Below are positions 1 to 4,414 of a stretch of 9,554 nucleotides of DNA, piece after piece; the stretch's first letter is position 1; each line of letters starts with the position of its first letter. The notes beneath the pieces are model-generated. The model saw only the letters and a list, made by a program, of their open reading frames with translations. It was not told the origin of the DNA and did not search any database. Made by a program: the position numbers and the translations under genes. This DNA comes from Candidatus Hydrogenedentota bacterium (GTDB lineage Bacteria > UBA8481 > J006): positions 1 through 9,554 of the forward strand of contig RFFU01000110.1 in assembly GCA_003697085.1 (NCBI GenBank), written 5' to 3'.

Positions 1-36
1 AGGGCAAGGGCAAGGGCAAGGGCAAGGGCAGGGGCT
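1..36. repeat. G-rich hexanucleotide tandem repeat (AGGGCA), cut by window edge
   Basis: Five exact copies of AGGGCA occupy 1-30, followed by a degenerate unit GGGGCT, and the array probably continues left of the window. Six runs of three or four G, spaced 2-3 nt apart (2-4, 8-10, 14-16, 20-22, 26-28, 31-34), fit the textbook G-quadruplex pattern on the plus strand. From 37 to about 90 the sequence stays G-rich with blurred hexamer-like units. From about 170 to 215 it becomes a pyrimidine-rich tract. I see no gene between 1 and 272. Confidence 0.9.
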
Positions 37-218
37 GGCGCGCGGGCGAGCGCGGGGGGAAAGCGTAAGTGCAAGCGCAGGGAAGAACGGAGGTGCGAGC
101 AAACACAAGGGCGCACAGGGACGCCCGCCCCTCCATCGCTTCGTTCGCTTCCGCACGCCGAAAGGTCGCGTTCGATTTCTCTTTCCCCCTTTCCTCTTTC
201 CCTTTTGCCTTCTTCAAC

Positions 219-248
219 AAAAAAAACGGGGCGGCCGGAGCCGCCCCG
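219..248 (-). terminator. Rho-independent terminator of the flaG-flagellin unit
   Basis: On the minus strand a perfect 9-bp GC-rich stem (CGGGGCGGC pairing with GCCGCCCCG) closes a TCCG tetraloop and is followed directly by eight T. It lies 24 nt past the stop codon of the 288-aa flagellin, so it ends that transcript. Confidence 0.95.
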
Positions 249-272
249 AGGACTTCCGCAAAGATAGAGGAT

Positions 273-1139
273 CTATTGCAGAAGCGAGAGCACGACCTGA
301 GGACCAATGTTGGCCTGTGACAGAGCCGAGATACCGGTCTGCTGCAGAATCTGGTCCTTGGTGAACTTCACGATCTCCTCCGCGAAGTCCGCATCGCGGA
401 TCCGGGACTCGGCCGCCGTGATGTTTTCGTTGCTGATCCCGACGAAGTCGATGACGTTCTCCAGTCGATTCTGAATTGCGCCAAGATCGCCGCGCTGGCG
501 CGACACGGTATCGATCGCGTTCTGGATCATCGTGATCGCGCTTTCCGCTCCTTTTTGGGTAATGAATCCCCCTTGGGTCGCGGAAGAGGGGTTGGTGACG
601 TTAAATCCGTCGATTTTCAACCCACTCGTGGAAACGGAGGCAATATGAACAGCGATTTTTTCGCCCTTGTTCGCGCCGATCTGGAAGACCAACGAGGACT
701 GTCCCGTCGCAAACGTTCCGGTCAGAAGAACTCGGCCGTTGAAGTTCGTGGCCGAGGCTTGACGATCGATTTCCGAAAGGAGTTGATTCACCTCGGTCTG
801 AATTACCCGCCGGTCCGCCGTCGTGTTCGTGTCGTTGGCCGCTTGGACCGCAAGCGTTCGGAGCCGCTGGAGCATCGTCGAGATCTGCGCCAGACCTCCC
901 TCGGCGACCTGAATCAAGGAAACGCCGTCCTGGGCGTTCCTCTTGGCCTGCGACAAGCCGTTGACCTGCGTCCGCATCCGCTCGGAAATACCGAATCCCG
1001 CCGCGTCATCCGCCGCGCGGTTGATCCGCAATCCCGAAGACAGTCGTTCAATGGATTTGTTGAGACGGTTGGTCGTCTCGGTCAAGAGCCGCTGGGAAAA
1101 CGCGGCCGTGATGTTCGTTCGAATCCTCAAACCTGACAT
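273..1139 (-). CDS. Flagellin, 288 aa (second flagellin, downstream of flaG)
   Basis: This is a flagellar filament subunit, exported by the flagellar type III apparatus and assembled outside the cell. The N-terminal D0/D1 region has the family signature LSSGLRINRAADDAAG at residues 33-48 and continues through LQRLRTLAVQAAND near 90. The C-terminal D1/D0 region has AIQNRLENVIDF near 211 and ends in SQANIGPQVVLSLLQ. Only about 50-60 residues of variable sequence lie between them, so the protein is compact, with no large D2/D3 domains. The ATG at 1139 (MSGLRIRTN) is chosen because AAGGAGG at 1149-1155 sits 9 nt upstream; the in-frame GTG at 1148 abuts the Shine-Dalgarno and is too close. It follows flaG after 108 nt and ends at a strong terminator. 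It is clearly a paralogue of the 306-aa flagellin here, with the same end domains but a different middle. Which fliC/hag/flaA-type name applies cannot be told. Confidence 0.97.
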   Translation of the reverse strand: MSGLRIRTNITAAFSQRLLTETTNRLNKSIERLSSGLRINRAADDAAGFGISERMRTQVNGLSQAKRNAQDGVSLIQVAEGGLAQISTMLQRLRTLAVQAANDTNTTADRRVIQTEVNQLLSEIDRQASATNFNGRVLLTGTFATGQSSLVFQIGANKGEKIAVHIASVSTSGLKIDGFNVTNPSSATQGGFITQKGAESAITMIQNAIDTVSRQRGDLGAIQNRLENVIDFVGISNENITAAESRIRDADFAEEIVKFTKDQILQQTGISALSQANIGPQVVLSLLQ

Positions 1140-1145
1140 TTCTCT

Positions 1146-1159
1146 CACCCTCCTTGGTG
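1146..1159 (-). promoter_or_regulatory. Shine-Dalgarno in a small hairpin loop; possible CsrA site (288-aa flagellin)
   Basis: On the minus strand CACC and GGTG form a 4-bp stem around the loop AAGGAG, which is the core of the ribosome-binding site. A GGA presented in a short loop, preceded by A-N, is the known CsrA recognition pattern (ANGGA). The stem is short, so this is suggestive only. It also supports the ATG at 1139 over the GTG at 1148, because that GTG is part of the stem. Confidence 0.4.
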
Positions 1160-1181
1160 CCTGAAAAAGGTATTATCCAAC

Positions 1182-1201
1182 GCGGAACCGCCGTGTTCCG
1201 C
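1182..1201 (-). other. Perfect 7-bp hairpin between flaG and flagellin
   Basis: The stem GCGGAAC pairs with GTTCCGC around the loop ACGGCG, 26 nt upstream of the flagellin Shine-Dalgarno. It has the same geometry as the hairpin at 3012-3031 ahead of the other flagellin, but its loop reads ACGGC rather than ANGGA. It could be a degenerate regulatory element, an mRNA-stabilising or processing structure, or chance. There is no T-run, so it is not a terminator. Confidence 0.4.
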
Positions 1202-1247
1202 ACAACGGCGCGGGAGCCACCCGCCCGCTGCATCCGTCGCCTACATT

Positions 1248-1610
1248 CTATCCTTCATTCGAGAAGAGAAGGCCCGCCATTGAGTTGAGCGATTCCTTGA
1301 GTTTGAGAACATCCTCCGAGGGGATACTCCGTATCACCTCGCCCTGTCCGTCCATCACTTTGATCACGATATCGCCCGTCTTGTCGTCCACGGAAAACGA
1401 TAGATCCCTGTCCATCACTTCCGCGACCTGACCCAAAGCCGTGGCCACCGTCTCCATCTCTTCCCGATCCGGCACTCCTTCCCGCTTCTCTTCCGAGAGC
1501 GGCGCGCCGCGATCCGGCGGAACATTCTCCGGAGCCGCATTCCTCTGCACGGGCGCCGCCGCTGGACTGCTTCCTCCCACCGGCACCGCCAACTCAACAC
1601 TTCCGGCCAT
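1248..1610 (-). CDS. flaG: FlaG family flagellar protein
   Basis: This is a 120-aa member of the FlaG family, small proteins encoded beside flagellin or fliD genes whose loss alters filament length in some species; the exact mechanism is unsettled. The conserved core spans about residues 66-118: SFSVDDKTGDIVIKVMDGQG, then EVIRSIPSEDVLKLKESL and the terminal GLLF motif. The first 50 residues are rich in Ala, Pro, Glu and Arg and look unstructured, which is usual for the family. The ATG at 1610 is chosen with an ideal Shine-Dalgarno (AAAGGAGGTGA, 1618-1628). The GTG directly before it (1613) is equally well spaced and would add one residue; the TTG at 1646 lies upstream of the Shine-Dalgarno. 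It is the first gene of a two-gene unit with the 288-aa flagellin, driven by the promoter at 1859-1886. Confidence 0.9.
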   Translation of the reverse strand: MAGSVELAVPVGGSSPAAAPVQRNAAPENVPPDRGAPLSEEKREGVPDREEMETVATALGQVAEVMDRDLSFSVDDKTGDIVIKVMDGQGEVIRSIPSEDVLKLKESLNSMAGLLFSNEG

Positions 1611-1858
1611 CACTCCGTCACCTCCTTTCCTCAAACCTCGTCTCAAAGAGAATTCGCGCTCGCCTCAACGAAGGAAGGATGAAGGAAGGTCACCGGTTGG
1701 AAACGGCGGAAAAAGTTCGAATCCCGCTTCGTTCCCCCGGGTCCAGCCTCCAACCTCCGTGTCGGCAGCCGACCTCTTTCGGAAAACCGGCACACTAAGC
1801 CGGCATCGGCGCGGCTCGACTCCGGCTCCGTCCGGAGAGTAAAGAGCCGCTGTTTCTG
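1611..1858 (-). other. Long 5' leader of the flaG-flagellin transcript
   Basis: If transcription starts about 7 nt past the -10 box at 1859, the leader is roughly 240 nt, long for a bacterial mRNA. No convincing ORF lies in it. Visible structures are a stem CCGGC/GCCGG around 1787-1803 and a GTCGGC/GCCGAC near-palindrome at 1761-1773. Two copies of CCTTCCTTC (minus strand) lie at 1681-1689 and 1670-1678, about 45-60 nt above the Shine-Dalgarno. No hairpin presenting ANGGA was found here, unlike the leader of the other flagellin. Confidence 0.5.
1670..1689. repeat. Two 9-bp direct repeats in the flaG leader
   Basis: GAAGGAAGG occurs twice on the plus strand with an 11-nt period (1670-1678 and 1681-1689). 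In the mRNA these read CCTTCCTTC and are partly complementary to the purine-rich Shine-Dalgarno at 1618-1628. An anti-Shine-Dalgarno role is possible but unproven. Confidence 0.45.
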
Positions 1859-1886
1859 TTATCGGTTGAGTCTCGAGAAAACTTAA
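1859..1886 (-). promoter_or_regulatory. Sigma-28 (FliA/SigD)-type promoter of flaG-flagellin
   Basis: The minus strand reads TAAG, 15 nt, then ACCGATAA, against the flagellar sigma consensus TAAA-N15-GCCGATAA. That is 10 of 12 positions with exact spacing. The wider -35 context is AAGTTTT, identical to that of the promoter at 3222-3249. It points at flaG and is directly preceded by A-tracts. Confidence 0.85.
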
Positions 1887-1887
1887 G

Positions 1888-1913
1888 CCTTTTTTTCAAT
1901 TTTTCTCTTTTTT
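1888..1913 (-). promoter_or_regulatory. Phased A-tracts, likely UP element of the flaG promoter
   Basis: Immediately upstream of the -35 box, the minus strand carries three A-tracts of 6, 5 and 7 nt (1908-1913, 1900-1904, 1890-1896) with centres 8.5-9 bp apart. AT-rich UP elements are known to raise output of the sigma-D flagellin promoter in Bacillus subtilis. The position fits contact by the RNA polymerase alpha subunit, or intrinsic curvature. The promoter of the other flagellin has no such tracts. Confidence 0.55.
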
Positions 1914-1922
1914 AAAAGGGGT

Positions 1923-1941
1923 CTCAGCATAAAGGGCTGAG
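1923..1941. other. 6-bp inverted repeat between the two flagellin units
   Basis: CTCAGC and GCTGAG flank a 7-nt loop. On the plus strand TTTT follows the stem (1942-1945), so it might act as a weak terminator against plus-strand transcription. On the minus strand no T-run follows directly. The rest of 1942-2007 shows nothing recognisable. Confidence 0.3.
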
Positions 1942-2007
1942 TTTTCGGGAATTGCAAGTATTCTTTGAGGGGTGAGGAAGTTTCCGAACCGTAAGAGATT
2001 CTCCCCC

Positions 2008-2045
2008 AAAAAAAAAAAAGGCGGAGCCGGATCACCGGCTCCGCC
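2008..2045 (-). terminator. Rho-independent terminator of the 306-aa flagellin
   Basis: On the minus strand a perfect 11-bp stem (GGCGGAGCCGG pairing with CCGGCTCCGCC) closes a TGAT loop and runs straight into twelve T. It starts 22 nt after the flagellin stop codon. It separates this flagellin from the flaG unit, which then needs the promoter found at 1859-1886. Confidence 0.96.
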
Positions 2046-2067
2046 CGGTCGAAATGAGACCGAATTC

Positions 2068-2988
2068 TTACCGCAGCAACTGCAAGACGCTCTGCGGCGC
2101 AACGTTGGCCTGAGCCAGGGCCGAGGTTCCCGCCTGTTGGAGAATCTGATTCTTCGTGAAACTCACGATCTCCGAGGCGAAGTCGAGGTCCCGAATCCGG
2201 GATTCGGCCGCCGCCTGATTCTCCATCTGGACCTGAACGAAATCGAAGGTCCTCTCCAGTCGGTTCTGAATGGCCCCCAGTTCGGCTCGCAAACCGTTGA
2301 TCTTCGTGATGGCGTTCGAAATGAGCGTAATCGCCGACTCGGCTCCCTTTCGCGTCACGACTCCAGCCGCGCTTGCACTCGCACCTGTGGCATTGGAAAT
2401 GATCGCGCTGATCAGCGTCTGGGTCGCCGTTTGCGTTCCCTTGACCTTGATATTGTCGATCCCCAAACCGGCGGTGCTGACCGTAAAGATGTTGACCGAG
2501 ATCGTCTCGGTTTCGTTCGCGCCGACTTGGAACGAAAGCGACGTTCCTCCGACCACCGAATAGGTACCGTCGAGCAGAACTTTCGTATTGAAGTTGACCG
2601 TCGAAACCTGCCGGTCGATCTCCGACAGAATCTGGTTGAACTCCAACTGAATCAGCGCCCGGTCGTTCGTGGTGAGCGTATCGTTCGCTGCTTGCACGGC
2701 CAGAGTACGCAGTCTCTGGAGCTGATCACTGATCTGCTCAATCCCCCCTTCGGCGGTCTGGATGAGCGAGATGCCGTCCTGAATGTTCTTGCTCGCCTGC
2801 TTCAAGCCGTTGATCTGGGTTCGGAATCGTTCCGAAATCGCCAAACCGGCCGCATCATCGGCGGCCCGGTTGATCCTCAAGCCCGAGGAGAGCTTTTCGA
2901 GATTCCGTTGAATGTTTCTGTTGGTGATTCCCAGCTGTCTCTGGGAAAAGATCGCAGGAATGTTAGTATTAATCCTGAATCCAGCCAT
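2068..2988 (-). CDS. Flagellin, 306 aa (first flagellin, downstream of csrA)
   Basis: This is a flagellar filament subunit. LSSGLRINRAADDAAG lies at residues 33-48, followed by the long D1 helix with LQRLRTLAVQAANDT near 91-105 and LSEIDRQVSTVNFN near 121. The C-terminal part has GAIQNRLERTFDFV near 238-251, AAESRIRDLDF, and ends SALAQANVAPQSVLQLLR. The variable centre is short, about residues 145-205, and includes an Ala/Ser/Thr-rich stretch; no D2/D3 insertion is present. The ATG at 2988 is supported by AAGGAGG at 2995-3001 with a 6-nt spacer and by the flagellin N-terminus MAGFRINTNI. It has its own promoter (3222-3249), a long leader with probable CsrA sites and its own terminator, so it can be expressed apart from the fliW-csrA operon upstream. 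Its place next to csrA matches hag in Bacillus. Confidence 0.97.
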   Translation of the reverse strand: MAGFRINTNIPAIFSQRQLGITNRNIQRNLEKLSSGLRINRAADDAAGLAISERFRTQINGLKQASKNIQDGISLIQTAEGGIEQISDQLQRLRTLAVQAANDTLTTNDRALIQLEFNQILSEIDRQVSTVNFNTKVLLDGTYSVVGGTSLSFQVGANETETISVNIFTVSTAGLGIDNIKVKGTQTATQTLISAIISNATGASASAAGVVTRKGAESAITLISNAITKINGLRAELGAIQNRLERTFDFVQVQMENQAAAESRIRDLDFASEIVSFTKNQILQQAGTSALAQANVAPQSVLQLLR

Positions 2989-2994
2989 GGGGTT

Positions 2995-3031
2995 CCTCCT
3001 TGAAAACCTTTGCCGAACGTCCTTGTTCGGC
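2995..3031 (-). promoter_or_regulatory. Probable dual CsrA-binding region in the flagellin leader
   Basis: Two AAGGA motifs lie 23 nt apart on the minus strand. One (2997-3001) is the Shine-Dalgarno itself, AAGGAGG. The other (3020-3024) sits in the loop AAGGAC of a perfect 7-bp hairpin, stem GCCGAAC with GTTCGGC (3012-3018 and 3025-3031). CsrA dimers are known to bind ANGGA in hairpin loops and to bridge two sites, one over the Shine-Dalgarno, as in the Bacillus subtilis hag leader. csrA and fliW are encoded just upstream, so autoregulation of flagellin translation is the natural reading. Binding itself is inferred. Confidence 0.7.
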
Positions 3032-3221
3032 CGTATTCCGGAACCCTCTACCTGGAGAACTCAATCGGGAAAGGCGGTTACGATGTTATGACAACAATGA
3101 TTCCACGGTTCGCCGGACCGTTGCGCGGGACGCCTTCCTTGCTTCGCCTCCTTTCTTCTCGAAACACGACCCCTTCCCGCGTGTCTGCCGGGGGCGGTTC
3201 CGCGAAGTTTCCTTGTTCTCC

Positions 3222-3249
3222 TCATCGGCAGATATCACGCAAAACTTGA
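3222..3249 (-). promoter_or_regulatory. Sigma-28 (FliA/SigD)-type promoter of the 306-aa flagellin
   Basis: The minus strand reads CAAG, 15 nt, then GCCGATGA, with the extended -35 context AAGTTTT shared with the flaG promoter. The -10 box matches GCCGATAA at 7 of 8 positions. A start about 7 nt downstream gives a leader of about 226 nt. There is no A-tract upstream; instead a dispersed-type repeat begins 13 nt beyond the -35 box. Confidence 0.8.
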
Positions 3250-3261
3250 GGGGAAAAGGAG

Positions 3262-3360
3262 ACCACGGAACACACTGAATCCACGAAAAAGATGGAAAAC
3301 CACGGAATACGCGGAATGACACGGAAAAGGTGGAAAAACCGCGAAGCGCTCGGAATGACA
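3262..3360. repeat. Degenerate ACCACGGAA-type tandem repeat
   Basis: Two similar units of 37-38 nt begin ACCACGGAA at 3262 and 3299 and end in GATGGAAA or GGTGGAAA. A third partial unit (about 3337-3360) ends CGGAATGACA. Within each unit shorter ACGGAA-like words recur. This low-complexity family gives spurious ORFs in several frames. I find no gene here. Confidence 0.7.
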
Positions 3361-3410
3361 AGTTCGCGATTACAGCGCAGGTTGGAGAACCTATGCTCCA
3401 TCTTCGCCGT

Positions 3411-3466
3411 ATTTTGGAGCGCAGACACTCTTGTCTGCGAAGGAACGGGCCGGCGCAGCCCAAAAC
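3411..3466. repeat. MITE-like element with terminal and internal inverted repeats
   Basis: Outer ends TTTTGG (3412-3417) and CCAAAA (3460-3465) are inverted repeats. Inside is a perfect 8-bp stem, CGCAGACA with TGTCTGCG around CTCT (3420-3439), then a GGGC/GCCC stem near 3448-3461. It has the build of a short non-autonomous palindromic element. Confirmation needs further copies elsewhere in the genome; none is inside this window. Confidence 0.5.
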
Positions 3467-3471
3467 TTCAT

Positions 3472-3510
3472 TGTCATTCCGAGGAGGGCGCAGCGCGACG
3501 AGGAATCCCC
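3472..3510. repeat. TGTCATTCC...GGAATCCCC dispersed-type repeat
   Basis: The short element opens TGTCATTCCGAG and closes CGAGGAATCCCC, with ATTCC (3476-3480) inverted as GGAAT (3502-3506) and a GC-rich centre. I recognise this style of extragenic palindrome from many uncultured-bacterium genomes, but only one copy is visible here. The remaining stretch, 3511-3620, shows nothing I can name. Confidence 0.5.
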
Positions 3511-3622
3511 CCCGAGCGCCAAGCCGCGGTCGCTACGGAGAAGCCTCGGAATATCCAGAAACCCACAAACATTCCGATGATCCATAGCCTCCGCAGGGGC
3601 CGCGGGTTATCGGAGAGACATG

Positions 3623-3652
3623 TCGGGTTTCCCCGAAAAGGATCGCTTTTCG
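3623..3652 (-). other. Two overlapping hairpins after csrA; possible weak terminator
   Basis: Just past the csrA stop (minus strand), a 7-bp stem CGAAAAG/CTTTTCG surrounds CGATC (3634-3652). It overlaps a second hairpin, TCGGG/CCCGA with a GAAA loop (3623-3636). They share 3634-3636, so both cannot form fully at once. No T-run follows either, so a standard intrinsic terminator is absent. The region may still slow or process the fliW-csrA transcript. Confidence 0.35.
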
Positions 3653-3654
3653 TC

Positions 3655-3924
3655 TTAGGAATTCTGCGTATCAGGTTTTTGAGACGGCTTTTTGCCCATC
3701 GTCTTCTTCAAAATTTCCGCTCCGGCGGCGGCGTCGCCCCGCGCTTGAGCGGCCCGGAGATTCTCCCTCTGGATTTCCTCGAAGATCTCTTTTCGATGCA
3801 CGGCCACGGAACGAGGCGCCCGGATTCCCAGCTTCACCTGGTCCCCTTGCACCGCCACCACGATCACCTCGATGTCATCGCCGATCATAATCGATTCGTT
3901 GAGATGTCTGGCCAGAACCAGCAT
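3655..3924 (-). CDS. csrA: CsrA, RNA-binding translational regulator
   Basis: CsrA is a dimeric RNA-binding protein that recognises GGA motifs in mRNA leaders; next to fliW its known main target is flagellin mRNA. The conserved core is at residues 1-52: [31 protein letters not shown], then [17 protein letters not shown]. Leu4 and Arg44, the residues central to RNA contact in Escherichia coli CsrA, are present. So is Asn55, a residue linked to FliW binding in Bacillus subtilis. At 89 aa it is longer than the 61-aa enterobacterial form, with a C-terminal tail of about 30 residues rich in Ala, Lys and Gln. The ATG at 3924 overlaps the fliW stop by one base (TGATG), so translation is probably coupled and the two proteins made in fixed ratio. 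The flagellin it probably controls is next downstream. Confidence 0.97.
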   Translation of the reverse strand: MLVLARHLNESIMIGDDIEVIVVAVQGDQVKLGIRAPRSVAVHRKEIFEEIQRENLRAAQARGDAAAGAEILKKTMGKKPSQKPDTQNS

Positions 3925-4391
3925 CAGCCTTTCTCCCCGGAGTCTTCTTGCGGAACGATATAGTAACGGATGGGATGCTGCGGATCCTGAGAGATGACCT
4001 GGCGCGCCAGACGTTTTCTCGGATTTATGATCAGCGGTCCTTGAAGATTGGCTGTCATCTTCCGCGGATCCTCCGGTATGACAACGACCGCCAGAACCAC
4101 CGCCTCCTCGATCCTCTCCAACTCCACCGCCGCCAAATCGTCCGAACTGACCTTGGGAAGATAATCCGGAACGAACAACCGAGGATCGATCACGATGAAC
4201 GCCAGCCCCTCCTCGCGCACGGACTGCAGCCAGAAAAAGGGGCTCTCCCCTCCATGAGGCACCAGGGCATACTCCTCGAGGTCCGGAAACCCCAGCAGTC
4301 CATCCACGACACGAAGGATATTCCCCTCGGGTATCTCCACTTCGTCCCCCGTCTTCAGTCGGATCGTACGCTTCGTCTGGCTTTCTTCCAT
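3924..4391 (-). CDS. fliW: FliW, flagellar assembly factor and CsrA antagonist
   Basis: FliW is a cytoplasmic protein that binds either CsrA or unexported flagellin. Flagellin takes FliW away from CsrA, which then represses flagellin translation, so expression follows export. The 155-aa length is typical. Family motifs in order are [13 protein letters not shown] at 31-43, PFFWLQS at 51-57, [11 protein letters not shown] at 63-73, the hallmark [12 protein letters not shown] at 112-123 and QVIS at 131-134. The ATG at 4391 is the only ATG/GTG/TTG start that fits. No purine-rich Shine-Dalgarno precedes it in the 23 nt after flgL, unlike most genes here, so it may depend on ribosomes arriving from flgL. 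The yviE gene that lies between flgL and fliW in Bacillus is absent. Confidence 0.96.
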   Translation of the reverse strand: MEESQTKRTIRLKTGDEVEIPEGNILRVVDGLLGFPDLEEYALVPHGGESPFFWLQSVREEGLAFIVIDPRLFVPDYLPKVSSDDLAAVELERIEEAVVLAVVVIPEDPRKMTANLQGPLIINPRKRLARQVISQDPQHPIRYYIVPQEDSGEKG

Positions 4392-4414
4392 TATGGGAGA
4401 ACCGTAAACGAGTT

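Noticed and set aside
1972-3003. A 343-codon plus-strand open frame opposite the 306-aa flagellin
   Set aside because: It is antisense to a textbook flagellin, has the Arg/Asp-rich composition of a reverse-complement shadow and matches nothing I recognise.
3086-3463. Minus-strand frame of 125 codons over the flagellin leader and repeats
   Set aside because: It covers a promoter and repeat units, has no good start site, and the peptide is repeat-derived (WSADT/ADKSVCAP-like).
3607-3614. TTATCGGA, resembling an inverted sigma-28 -10 box
   Set aside because: No -35 match at the right spacing, and it would point away from any start codon within reach.
3292-3963. Plus-strand frame through the csrA-flagellin spacer and into csrA
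   Set aside because: It is built from degenerate repeats and the antisense of csrA; the translated repeats are low-complexity and not a protein family.
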